Shown here piece by piece: positions 47,983 through 58,648 of a stretch of DNA of 64,000 bases. The position numbers were made by a program, and so were the translations under genes. Every line of letters starts with the position of its first letter. The stretch's first letter is position 1. Under the pieces are notes generated by a model. The model worked only from the letters and a program-made list of their open reading frames with translations, had not been told where the DNA came from and ran no database searches. Source of the stretch: Tuctoria greenei (lineage: Eukaryota; Streptophyta; Magnoliopsida; Poales; Poaceae); the NCBI GenBank assembly GCA_036927565.1, contig JAYESD010000002.1, forward strand, positions 144,033,167 to 144,097,166. Direction: 5' to 3'.

Positions 47983-49194
47983 TGTTGGTATTCCTTAACA
48001 CCACAGAGTTATCCGCAAGCGCACGGAAATACCGTTGTAGCACTTCTTCTTAAAGAGTATTCCCAAGGGTATCGAATCCAAAGAACGTGTGTGCTAATCT
48101 TTCGAACTAGCTCACCCAAGGACACAAAGTTGTTTGGTAGGCAAGGAACAGAGAGGAATTCAAAGTATAAATCCTAATTCAAGGTAGTTTGCAGTATATG
48201 CTTGCTTCGGGCACGGGCTTACTCCTAGCAATACTAGGACGACTCCCGCCAAGAGCCTATGGCATAGCCGAACGTGGAGGATTACGAAGGACGGATAGGG
48301 CTGTCACCACCTATTGCCTACCTATTCAATATGTGGGTCTACGAGATATCCACTGATGATCTATAACCTAAGCACCACGCTTACGTTCTAAATCACTACT
48401 CTAGTTGTTTCGAACACAAAGCTACAACTAGAGCCTCTAATGAATTAATGCAGTGAACCCACAAGTAACTACTTGTGCAAACTACTAAGAAGAAAAGATC
48501 AAACTTGTATTGAATTCACAATGGCTTACTTGATTGAGTAAAACCTTTGTAGGGGTACAAGTGTAGAAGAGGGACTTGACAAGCCCAAGCCTCCTTCTCC
48601 TAGACACTTCACCACACTCTCCTTCTACTTTGGTAGCCTCTAGGACTAGTCTAAACCTTTGGAATGTAGCACTATTCTCAACTTTTGGTGTGTGTGAGAA
48701 GTGAGGTGAGGGGCTCTATTTATAGGTGGAGAAGGGTCAGTTCCCGCCACAATTAACGCATGAATCAGTCACCATTGACTCCAGGGAGTCGGGAGGAGCC
48801 AACACGAGTCATTTGACCGAGTTTGGCGCCAGGAAGAGGTCGGTCGGCCTGGTCAAGGCTCCCCTCGGGGGGTGCTTCCTCCAAGTAGCTTCCAGGTGGG
48901 CCCCCTTGATGTATATGGGTGTAACACTGTTGGATCTCATTGTATTCTTCTGTTTGTGTGCCATTTGATCCATGTGTTGCCACGTGTCATCGCCTGATTT
49001 GTTGAAATCCATTTTCATGGATTCATCCTTGCATGTTTTGGTATTTTTGGGTGATAATTCACCTGCATACAAATAAACACCAACACTTGTAGAATTGGGT
49101 TAGTGTATAACCCTACCACTATGTTTTGTGTTTCTTTTATGAACATTATGAGGTGAATTGACGGTCAAAATATGGTACTTAAGGACCGTCAACA
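47983..49194 (-). repeat. 5' LTR of Athila B
   Basis: 1212 bp, tgttggtattcc...accgtcaaca. The minus-strand promoter TATA-like box (plus strand tctatttatag) is at 48715-48725. It is followed by the duplication ctctg at 49195-49199. Confidence 0.95.
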
Positions 49195-50345
49195 CTCTGG
49201 CATCTCACCTTGAGGATCCGGGTTTGGGAGTTGGGACCCAGACTTGCCTTCAAGTAGATTCGGACCCTCCCGGAGGGGTCTGGACTCTTCAATTGGGTAT
49301 GGTTCTGGTGTTTCCGCAACCAGGACCATGCTGACAACTTCGTTAGTTGCCGAAATGTAAAGCAGAAGTCGCTCACCAGGATTCGGAGATACCAGAGTTG
49401 GTAGAGTGGTGAGGAGCTGCTTTAGCTCTTGAAAATCCTTTTCTGCTTCTTCAGACAATTGGAATGGTTCGGACTTCCTCAATAATTTGAAGAAGGGTAG
49501 TGCTCGTTCTGCTAGTCTTGACATAAATCGGCTGAGGGCAACTAGACATCCAGTGAGCTTCTGGACGTCCTTGATGCGGGCTGGCGGCCACATGTCTTCA
49601 ATAGCTTTAATCTTCACCGTATTCTCTTCTATTCCTCAGTGGTTCACCAAGAATCCAAGAAGCTTCCCGGAGTTAACCGCAATGACACACTTGTCCGGGT
49701 TTAGCTTTGTGCGTGTGATTCGCAACTTGTCGAAGACAGCTTGTAAGGTGTCAAGGAATGACTCCTTGTCCTTGACCTTGATGACGATGTCATCGACGTA
49801 CACTTCCACTACATCTCTGATAAGCTCTCCAAAAGTTTTGTACATAGCTCGTACAAATGTTGAAGCAGCATTTTTGAGACCGAATGGCATATGACAGTGT
49901 AACAATATAATCAGTCTTCTGTGATGAAGGAAGTATGCTCTTCATCTTCCCTAGACATTCTGATTTGATGGTACCCAGAATATGCGTCTAGGAAACACAG
50001 TAATTCACACCCAGAGATGGAATCCACTATCTGATCTATTCTAGGTAGTGGAAATGGATCCTTAGGACATGCCTTATTCAGTGTAGTGTAGTTGATACAC
50101 ATTCGAAGATTCCCGCCGGCCTTGGGTACAATGATTGGGCTTGCCAGCCATTTTGGGTGAAAGACTTCTCGAATGAATCCAGCTTCGAGCAACTTCTTCA
50201 CTTCTGGGCGTATGAAGTTTTGTCGCTCTACTGATTGCTTATGAGGCTTCTGATGTACAGGGCGAGCATCGGGATAAATCTTCAGATTGTTCTCAATCAC
50301 TTCCCTAAGGATCCCAGGCATTTGTGATGGTTGCCAGGCAAACAC
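49195..50345 (-). pseudogene. Tat C reverse transcriptase
   Basis: Minus strand. The RT has KLLEAGFIREVFHPKWLAS, GGNLRMCINYTTLNKACPKD, LLCFLDAYSGYHQIRMS, MPFGLKNAASTFVRAMY and the catalytic YVDD (VEVYVDDIVIK, near 49800). It is followed by the connection and early RNase H (CLVALSRFMSRLAERALPFF, FQELKQLLTTLPTLVSPNPG). A Pro/Arg/Gly-rich linker near 49290-49200 continues the repeated GRVR-type words seen at 24540-24720, on the other side of the Athila B insertion. Stops lie near 49911 and 49636, with a frameshift near 49905. Confidence 0.87.
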
Positions 50346-51065
50346 ATCGACATTAGCCCGGAGGAAAGTGATGAGCGCGAGTTCCTATTTGTCATTTAGA
50401 CCTCCTGATATACGGGTGGTCTGAGCAGCGTCGGAACCGATTTGGACGACTTTGACGGGAATGTCGGTGTCGCCGCTTGGTTGCACACGAGGTGCGGAGG
50501 TTGAGCCTCGATGACGACTGCTTGGGGGGTTTCAGAGTTTGCTCCTTTCCGGATTCTTCCTACTGTGTTGTAGCAAGCGCATAAAGTTCTTCCAGAGCAG
50601 TAACTCTGGCGATCGATCTCCACGGATCCGGAGAACGCCTGAGGGTGTTGGCATCTTCAACACCAAGTAGCCATAATGAGTAGCAGCCATGAATTTGTAC
50701 AAGGCTGGCTTGCCCAAGATGGCGTTGAATGGTAAGTTGATCTGGGCCACGTCGAAGATCAACTTCTCATTGCAGTAATTCTCCTGGGTCCCGAAGGTCA
50801 CCGGGAGAGTAATGGCACTGAGTGGAGTTATGGCCCCCGGACCTACTCCAGAGAAAGGTCGGGAGGGGCGAAGATCCGAAGGTTAGAGCTGAAGCTTGAC
50901 GAAGGCCTTAAAGCTTATGAGGTTCAGCCTCGAACCTCCGCCCACCATTACATGGTGGAGCTGGATGTTATTGTGGTCGGAGATACCATCAATGGGAGTT
51001 TGCCATCTCCGATCATGTTCTGAGGGCAATCCGAAGCATCGAAAGTGATGGTAGTGTCCATCCAC
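50346..51065 (-). pseudogene. Tat C protease region
   Basis: Minus strand. INLPFNAILGKPALYKFMA and LVLKMPTPSGVLRIRGD are the conserved C-terminal protease words of this lineage. The active-site region reads HHVMVGGGSRLNLIS near 50940, with Gly where the catalytic Asp of a D-G-G/D-S-G motif should stand. A stop near 50883 and a frameshift near 51000 also break it. Confidence 0.7.
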
Positions 51066-52828
51066 TTCGGGTGAGGCTCCGCCCTAGCGGTGGGAGCTAC
51101 TGAGGCCATGTCCTGCCGCATTGTCTTGAGGACACGGCGGGAGGTGATGTCCCACGAACCACCAAAGATGGTGTTCATGGTCTTCCGACGCTCGTTGTCG
51201 GAGATGTTGGAGTCGTCGTCAACGGAGGTGTAGAAAGCCTTCAAGACCTTTTTCAGGTCCTGAAAGCCTAACTCTTCTTCAGCCAGAGCTTCATCGACTT
51301 TTTCTTTTCCTTCCCTTTGACTGAAAGGAACTTCTTCCCAGTGCTTATTGTAGCACTCAGCAAGGTTCTCGACCTCTCGGCAGCCTTCCAGGTTGTGGTT
51401 GTTCGTCTTGTGTATGGGACACCACATCTTGGAGCTGCCACCGTCTTCAGATGACGGCCGAGGTCATTTTTTTGGGCATGGCCCCCGACCACCCGGAGCT
51501 GCGGCGGCAACGACTGTAGGTGTGCTGGCCGATGGCTTCTTCTTGCCGTTGGACTTTTTATTCTTCTTGCCACTCCTGGAGGTAGCGACTTCACCCTTGG
51601 AGGACTTTTTGTTGTCCTCCGGAGGTGGTTGGGAGTGCATTTCACGGCCCTCCGCTGCTTTGGCACACTTGTCTGCCAAGCTGAAGAGTTCTGTGACGCT
51701 GGTGACTTCCTTGGTCGCCAGCTTCTCCAGCATCTTCTTGTCTTGCATGTCCTGTCTGAATGCCACAATAACATAAGCGCCTGAGATAGAAGGAATGGTG
51801 TTTCGTACCTGGGAGAACCTCTGGATGAAGGATCGTAGGGACTCTCCCCCCTTCTGCTTGACAGCGAAAAGGTCCAGTTCGGTGCCTGGTCGTGTATATG
51901 AACTCCCGAAGTTGGCAGTGAACTGTTGGCACAGTTCCGCCCAGCTATTGATGGAGTTAGGCGGGAGGCTCATGAAACAAGACCTGGCAGTCCCAGTTGA
52001 AGCCACATGGAAATAATTGGCCATCACGGCCTCGTTGCCTCTAGCCGCAAGGTTTGCGGTGGAGTAGATTTGGAGAAATTCGGCGGGATTGACAGTCCCG
52101 TCAAATTTCTCTGGCAGGTGAGGCCAGAATTTCTACAGCCATCTGACCATGCGTAGGTGCATGGACAAGGCAGAACAGCCACCTCCTACTCCCACAAGAG
52201 CAGGGCTGTCCCGAGCCTCTCGCCTCTCGCGAGCATGCTCGATGTGGACGCAGCCGTATTGTTGCCGGTAACGACGATCGAGCTCCGCCCGGAGGTCGTG
52301 AGTTGAAAGCCTGGTTACCACGTGGGTACGTCGTGCCCCAGAAGGTAGCGATGTTGCTTGTTGAGATGCAGCACGCCTCCTGTGCTGTGAAGCGTGCGGA
52401 CCGAGTCTACTCGACACGGTCCGATGCTGCGATGTAGCCCACCACGAGGGGGGAGGACCCTGATTGCTGATGCCATCAGCTGCTGCTGCAACCATATGTT
52501 CCACATCAGCTATCCACTGCTCCATCGCACTTTGGGGTGCTCCTGGAGGCGGTGGACGTTGGAGAAGAGCACGTGTGGCATTAGTCGTGTGTTCAGGGTT
52601 GTTGTTCGCCGATGAAGTGTCCAACGCAGACGCCCCATCTCGACGTCCAGCTTGATTTGCATGATTAGATGGTGGCGGCGGTGGCATGACTCCTGCAAGA
52701 GCCACGACACCTGTTGGCTGCTGCATGTTGGAGGGGTTGCCTCCAGAAGGTTGTGCAGTGTGGTTGCTGTTGGACGATCCAGCAGCAGAGTTTACCATCT
52801 TTGAATCTCGGGCGCCCCTTCCTAGCAC
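51066..52828 (-). pseudogene. gag: Tat C gag
   Basis: Minus strand, starting near 52796-52828 beside the primer site. The N-terminus is low-complexity (Ser/Asn, then PPPPP and RPPPPGAP). An Arg-rich region follows, then the gag domain (HVASTGTARSCFMSLPPNSI, SWAELCQQFTANFGSSY, GESLRSFIQRFSQVRNTI). A basic Lys-rich segment and a C/H finger-like motif (WCPIHKTNNHNLEGC) come next. Nonsense codons lie at 52133 and 51464 in one frame, and a frameshift near 51065. Confidence 0.82.
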
Positions 52829-52834
52829 GCCAAC

Positions 52835-53658
52835 TGTCGGAGTGTGATTCCGGCAATTCTCTTGGTATCACCGTTGGTAGCCCGCGGAGTTTGTAGTTCG
52901 GTTGTGGGCGCACAGAGATTCAGAACACGATGGCAAGTTGACACGGGGATTTACGTTGTTCGGGCCACCTGAGCATAATACCCTACACCATGGGTGTGTG
53001 TTGTTGTTGTATTGAGCGTTTGAGCGTTTTGAGTGTGAAAGACTAGTGTGTCTCGTCACAGCGTACGTGGGCATGTGTAAACTTGTCCTCCTTATGTATT
53101 GTTCAATCAATCCTTTTATAGTACAAGGGCTGACAGTTACATCGTCAGCCTAGCCCGACATGTGGCCCTAGCGGTTACTGATGCCTAATACACAATTAAT
53201 GTACTTAATTACACTTAATAGTGTGGTAATGCGCCTTGATATTGGTGTTATTGGTATTAAGAGCCCTCCGATCATGTGTCATTAAGATAGCATTAATGAC
53301 ACTTAATCGGGTCTTGAGGTCTTGAATGTTCCTTGAAGGTCCGAGCCGTTGGAAGTCCACTACTCTGCCTGTTGAGGTTGAAGATCCGGCGGTTGGACGC
53401 GTGGCAGCTTTGGGGCTTACAGTCTTGGACGAGTCGGTCCGGTGCTGTTGTACATGTGTCGGTACCGGAGCTTTCCCGTGTAGGGAATGTAGCTTTGGTT
53501 TAACGATACACGTGGCAGCATTAGGACTAACCAAAGAAGGGAGGCATGTCCGGTTCTTTATGACACGTGGGGCCCTCGGAGGTCTTCAACTCAGACAGGT
53601 GAAGTTCCTTTTCTCTTTTTGCAGTCCCAAGGGGTATCCGGTACACAGGGTACCGACA
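52835..53658 (-). repeat. 5' LTR of Tat element C
   Basis: 824 bp, tgtcggagtg...ggtaccgaca, with TGTCGG/CCGACA inverted ends. The minus-strand TATA box (plus strand ccttttatag) is at 53112-53121. Just outside it, on the gag side, the minus strand reads GTTGGCGTGCTAGGAAGG, a presumed primer site; I do not assign the tRNA. It is inserted in the gag gene of element D. The LTR at 10128 is too different to be its partner. Confidence 0.88.
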
Positions 53659-54974
53659 TTGCCATTCTCCATCAGAGGAATAGCAGTTGCCAGCTGAGCC
53701 AACTGAGTCTCGAGCATCTTGTTGAAGCTCAGTTGATTCTTGAAGGCTGAGGATAGTCCTTCAATCTTGGAACTGATGTTCTCTAGGGTCTTGTCATTAG
53801 CTGACAGCTTCTTGGATAGGCCATCTTTGATCTTGAGTTGGCTAATGGCAAGTTCTCTCAAGTTGGGTTGATTTCCATGGTTGCCATTGTTGTTGTAGCC
53901 TCCTTGAAAGAATGGGCGTTGTTGACCCCACCCTTGACCTCCTGGACGATAGCCATTGTTGCTGTTGAAATTTCCGTTGTTGGTGAGGTATAGGGCATCC
54001 TCACGAGTTTTTGGGCAATCATTGCCCATATGACCCGTGTCGCCACAAACTTCACACGTGATGTGAGAGTCTAGGGCATAGGCATTGCCAAACACTTCAC
54101 CACTAGCTTGCCCATCAATTTTCCTAATTAGGAGGTCCAATTTTGCAGCGATCATGTCCACCTCCTTCAAGGTGTGCATGCCTCGCTGTCGGGTATGGAG
54201 ACGCTCATAGTTCCATCCCATGTTGGACACCATCTTCCCAATAAGATCTTTAGCTTTTGGCACCGTCAATGAGAAGAAGGCTCCTCCAGCAGCGGCATCC
54301 AAATGGTCACGAGCTGATGGGATCAGCCCATTATAGAAATTCTAAATAAGGAGCCAGTCATCCATCCCATGGTGGGGACAAGCTAGGATGTACTCCTGAA
54401 GCCTTTCTCAAGCCTCGGGAATAGATTCCTTGAAATCTTGCTGAAAGCTGGAAATCCTTCCACGTAGGGCATTGGTTTTGCACAACGGGAAGAATTTTGC
54501 GAGGAATGCAGTAGAACACTTCTCCAAAGTGTCTACAACAATTTGGTTCGTGTAGAACCACTGTTTCGCTCTCCCAAGGAGAGAGAACAGGAACAGTCTC
54601 AAACGGACCGCATTCGGAGACACGTCCTTGATCTTAAAAGTGCTGCAGGTCTCGAGGAATTGTTGCAAGTGAGCATTTGCATCCTCGTTAGCCTTCCCAC
54701 GGAATGGGTTGGCTTGCACCATAGTGATAAGGCCAGTTTTGATCTCGAAGTTCACACCTCCTGTGTTAACAATGGGCCCAATAGGCACATTGTTAGCAGA
54801 GGGAGCTGCGAACTCACGAAGGGTCTTATGGGCCATTGGCGTTTGGATTATTGGTGCAGAAATGCTGGCTTGCTTTGCTGCTCGAATCTTCTGAGGAGTA
54901 ATGACACGGGGTTAGTCTCTCAGAAGAGATGCGGGATCTTCAACAAAGTTTTCCGGCAGGCGAAAACTAGACAT
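53659..54974 (-). pseudogene. gag: Athila D gag
   Basis: Start at 54974 (MSSFRLPENFVED), with a TAA near 54914. From 54836 it is open: VQANPFRGKANEDANAHLQQ, RLRLFLFSLLGRAKQWFYT, CSTAFLAKFFPL. A TGA at 54408 and a TAG near 54343 follow. Then comes MVSNMGWNYERLHTRQRG, a CCHC zinc knuckle (CEVCGDTGHMGNDC, near 54040), an Asn/Gly/Gln-rich tract and a helical end (NQLSFNKMLETQLAQLATAI). It breaks off at 53659 at the Tat C LTR. Confidence 0.85.
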
Positions 54975-55175
54975 ACACTACCCTGTTTTCACATTTAAAA
55001 TAAAAGCGAAAACAAAGAATGGTTATCCTACTACAGTCCTAACCAGGGTTCTATCCTATTCACTTAGTTATGTTATATATCTATTTGCCTTCCCCGGCAA
55101 TGGCGCTAGAAATGCTTGTTGACGGCTCCTAAGATATACTAACAAATCATCCCCGACAACGGCGCCAGAAATGAT
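54975..55175 (-). other. Athila D leader with repeated primer-site/LTR junctions
   Basis: The functional primer site is likely the one nearest the LTR: minus-strand TGGCGCCGTTGTCGGGGA at 55150-55167. A second copy lies 60 bp further on (55091-55108), followed on the plus strand by gaaatgcttgttgacgg, i.e. another LTR-end-like word. A third, decayed copy sits just inside the LTR at 55210-55240. Confidence 0.7.
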
Positions 55176-56788
55176 TGTTGGTATTTCTTATGCACCATTA
55201 ACTAAACATATCCAACTAATGTGTCAGAAATGCTTGTTAATGGTTCAATTGGATCACAGAGTGACTTCCACAAGCGCACAGAGATATCATTGTAGCATTT
55301 CCCCTTAAGAGTATTTCCAAGGGTGTCATTTATTTGATCCCAAAGGAAGGCAGGGAAGAGATATAACAATCATCGAGTGGAAAGGGTAGAAAGGTCTAGG
55401 TAAGAATCTAGTAAGGATGGATAAAATAATAGTGGAGGTATTGTGACACACACATAAGCTTTCAAGTCTAAGGGGGGTAAGAGGATCCTAGAGGTTAGTT
55501 AAGGTTGAGAGTTATGGAGGTACTCCTACCATGCTTTATTGTACATATACATAGTTTAAACTAATTATCCATAAGCTAGATAAATAGTGAATACTTATGC
55601 TATGTGGTTCAACATATCGGGCACGGGCTTACCCCTAGCAATACTAGGGGAGTCACGCCAAGAGCCTGTGGCATAGCCGAACATGGAGGATTACAAAGGA
55701 CAGATAGGGTTGTCACCACCTACTGCCTACCTCTTCAATCCGTGGGTCTACGAGACATCCAATGCTACTTAGCTATCCTAGCACCATGCTAGTATATTAA
55801 GTAATGACCTTAAGAGCCTAGGCACAATCCATCCTAAGGCAATGAATTGAATCATCATTGAACCAATATTGGTACACAACATAATTATCCATACTAACCT
55901 TGTTATGTTATAATTAACTAGGCTATAGTGGGGGTCTATAGGTTCTATGATAATGAGATATGTTCATGATGAAACAATCATAGAAGCTATACCTTCCACA
56001 TACATGGACTCCACAACCAAACAAGAAACACTTTGCCCAAGTATATGTATAAGTAGAGACTAAAGATACTATCTTTATTATGCATAAAGTCACAAATACA
56101 AGAAAGAATACATGAGCCATACCTTTCCCAATGTAGGATTGGGAAGAGAGAGACTCCTTACTCCTTTCCCAATTTGGACTTGGGACTAGAGACTCTCCTC
56201 TCTACAACCTAACTCCTCTAAGACTATGGATGATAGTGTATACAATAGAGATGAAGCTCAAGTGGTGTGTGTTGAAGTGAGGGGTAGGGGGTCCTATTTA
56301 TACTATTGTTGAGGTCGTTTCCCACCACCAAAAGCGCGCGAATCAGTCAACATTGACTCCTTCAAGCCAGGAGGAGACAACACGCGTCGTTTGACCGCGT
56401 TTGGCGCAAGGAAGAGGTCGGCCGAACCCCTAGTTCGGCCGACCTGGTCAACACTCCAAACGTGGAGTGCTTCCTCCAGGTGGCTGCCAGGTGGGCCCCC
56501 TTGATGTATATGGGTGATACACTGTTGGATCTCCTCGTATACTTCAGTTTGTGGGCCATTTGGTCCATAGGATGCCACGTGCCGTCGCCTGAGTGGCTGG
56601 GATGATATTTTATAGGATTGGTCCCTCTATATTTCCTCATTTCCTGCATACAATGCTGCATACACATATTTCTCCAAGTCCAAGTGGAATTGGGTTAGAT
56701 AGAAAGGTGATGTGTGCAAGAAATGACAATTCCTTCACATAATTGAGTTAAATTGACGAATGAAATTGGTATATAACAGCCGTCAACA
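55176..56788 (-). repeat. 5' LTR of Athila D
   Basis: 1613 bp, tgttggtatttc...cagccgtcaaca. A minus-strand TATA-like box (plus strand cctatttata) is at 56293-56302. It shares the blocks around 55620-55760 (cgggcttacccctagcaat) and 56340-56580 with the A/B LTRs but differs elsewhere. It is followed by cgtgg of a Tat LTR. Confidence 0.85.
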
Positions 56789-57028
56789 CGTGGCAGCTTT
56801 GGAGCTTCTCTGTCGCGGTTGGGCAAGGTCTCCCCTCAACACGTGGCGCCTTGGGGGGTCGTCTAGCTTGTGGGTCTTTATCCATCCTTCGTGCCCCACG
56901 TGGCAGCACTTGGCTTGGATCCTGGGGGAGGCTGAGGTCTCGACAACTTCTAGACACGTGGTGCTACCATACATGCCCTAGTGTCGTCATCCTGTGTGCG
57001 AGTGTACCCGGTCTGCAGGGTACCGACA
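56789..57028 (-). repeat. Tat E LTR remnant
   Basis: Ends in cagggtaccgaca, identical in the last 11 bases to the Tat C LTR end at 53658. It contains repeated acgtggcagc words like those at 10780-10995. Confidence 0.65.
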
Positions 57029-57617
57029 GTGGCCTCTGGGTTTGCCTTGGGGCAAGATGGGGAGCCCAAAGGTGGAGCCCTTTCTCTGTTTTCCCGCACT
57101 GGGCTTTTAATTCTTTATTGGATAGTTGAAGCGGTGGGCGCCTCTACCAATCATCGCCACGCGTCTTCCTCAGGTTGAGAGGTTATGTTGACGAGATCTT
57201 TGCTTGCTGTCATTTCTCTACCTTCTGCGGCACTTTAAACCACTACGGTTCTCGATGCAGTTATAGCCCCTTCGTCGCCCCGCCATTATGGGAGCTGCAC
57301 CATTTCCTTTTGTAGGTGACCAACCGCCTTGGCCAGCGCTTCTACCCTGGGGCGTGGGACCTATTGTCATGGACGCCGGGTTTAGAGTGGTGTGAGTCAG
57401 TCCTTGCCTCGAGGTACTTAGGCGCTGTGGGGATGATATAAAAAGGAAACCTTTAGGGGAATCGTTTCCTTCCCTGGTCACACCCTGCATACTAAGCCTT
57501 TGCCTTCCTCCTTGAGCATTCGAGCTTCCTCACTTTAGCCAATTCTACGCTTTGCTTGCTCCAATTGCCTCCCCACTGCCCCCGTCTCGCCTTTAGTCAG
57601 CAGATGACCTGTTGTCG
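57029..57617 (+). promoter_or_regulatory. Leader and putative promoter of antisense accessory ORF
   Basis: Non-coding. A good TATA box, tataaaaa, lies at 57437-57444 (gatgatataaaaaggaaacc), about 180 bp before the ATG. The interval is C/T-rich (ccttcctccttgagcattcg), like a plant 5' UTR. One upstream ATG at 57604 is out of frame and opens a 13-codon reading frame overlapping the main start. Confidence 0.5.
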
Positions 57618-58648
57618 ATGCAGCAACTGGTTGGCTGGTCGATAGCGGAGCGTGTGGGGATGATCCGCTGTGGATCTCCCGCTCTTGAAGATTTGCGCGA
57701 AGACGAGACCGTCCTCTTCTCCGCCTACATGTCCGCAGGGATTGGGCTTCCGCTGTCGAGGTTCTTCTTCGTCGTGCTGGAGGAGTACGGGTTACAGCTT
57801 CACCACCTGTCGCTGAACTCTATTGCTGTGATGGCGGTGTTCGTCCACCTTTGTGAGCCGTTCATAAGCTGCAGACCAACAGTGGAGCTGTTTCGGCTCT
57901 CCTTCATGATGAAGACCACTGGGAGAAGCGAGACCACCCAGATGGGTGCCTACTACTTTCGGCACTGGGACAAGTCCTCCCGACACTACATCCCTTCGCT
58001 CAAAGGGGGCAAGTGGAAAACCTGGAGGGAAGATTGGGCGATCGTGCAGGTTGAGGCCCATCCTGCGCTAAAGATGCCCACTGCAGGTCCCACTGCTAAT
58101 CCCACCACCTAGGAAGCATTCCAGGGGCTACCGAAGGAGTATGTGCTGATACTGAGAAGGATCCAATTCTTGGCAAGCGGAGGTTTGACCCCTCTGGTGG
58201 TGCTGGCCGATTTCTTGCGTCATCATACCGCCCCTTTGTAGAATCATTGCTACGAGGCCTGGTACTATATCGGTACTAATCATCAGTGTCGACTGGCTCT
58301 GGACGATCTTCCGCCGAAGGTGTTGGATGATTTGCTGAAGTTGGTGACTATGGAAACGATTGACAATGAGCACGTCTCCATCCGAGTCGACTGCCAGCCA
58401 CTCTTCATGACCCCCATCGAGAGGGACAAACTTCTGAGCTTGATGCCAGCGGTCAATGTGTTCGGTGTCACACGCTTGCACCCTGAGGAGACGTCAGAGG
58501 TTTCGGCGGTTCTAGCGCGGTGCCGCATCATGTTGCAACAAAGGTTGGATTCCCCCCGCTCATCGGAGAAGTCAGAGGTAGGGTCGCTATCGTCCTCCCT
58601 CGGGCCGGAGGGCAGTCAGCCAATACCAGCTCCGTCACCAGGAAGACA
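57618..58648 (+). pseudogene. Antisense accessory ORF of Tat E, N-terminal domain
   Basis: Starts at ATG 57618 (MQQLVGWSIAERVGMIRC). The domain of about 150 residues (MSAGIGLPLSRFFFVVLEEY, QLHHLSLNSIAVMAVFVHLC, YYFRHWDKSSRHYIPSLKGG) matches what I know as the grass 'putative gypsy type transposon' family (Pfam PF04195). Its function is unknown, and despite that name no transposase activity is shown. The frame continues to 58648 through TAG at 58110 and TAG near 58240. The later part (LALDDLPPKVLDDLLKLVTM ... VFGVTRLHPEETSEVSAVLA) is also typical. A solo LTR interrupts it at 58649, and the frame resumes at 62889. Confidence 0.8.

Larger units (their letters stand above)
24764..49194 (-). mobile_element. 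Athila-lineage element B, interrupted by a Tekay element
   Basis: Full-length minus-strand element with LTRs at 24764-25990 and 47983-49194, TG...CA ends and the target duplication ctctg (24759-24763 and 49195-49199). After removal of the 15.7-kb Tekay insertion it is about 8.7 kb. Gag, protease region, RT, RNase H and integrase are all represented but broken. It lacks the extra ORF block of element A. A 195-bp stretch of the two LTRs compared by eye differs at about 4%. Confidence 0.94.
10996..53658 (-). mobile_element. Tat-lineage Ty3/gypsy element C, interrupted by two insertions
   Basis: On the minus strand from right to left: 5' LTR (52835-53658), gag, protease, RT, [Athila B insertion 24764-49194], RNase H, integrase zinc finger, [copia insertion 14437-23138], integrase core and C-terminus, 3' spacer, antisense accessory ORF. 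Removing each insertion plus one copy of its target duplication makes the parts contiguous. The right LTR ends in ccgaca and is followed by ttgcc inside the gag gene of element D. No matching ttgcc plus LTR end is found on the left, where a different Tat LTR (10128) occurs. The left boundary is therefore unresolved. Confidence 0.78.
53659..56788 (-). mobile_element. Athila-family element D, 5' end only
   Basis: The minus-strand 5' LTR (55176-56788), a primer-site region and gag are present. The sequence stops at the LTR of element C inside gag. The remainder of D (rest of gag, pol, 3' LTR) should lie left of element C but is not in the window. D belongs to a different family from A and B: its LTR is longer and shares only scattered blocks. 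Confidence 0.8.

Noticed and set aside
52394..52896. Several plus-strand ORFs opposite Tat C gag
   Set aside because: Mirror frames of the gag low-complexity region with no family signal. The antisense gene of Tat elements lies at the other end.
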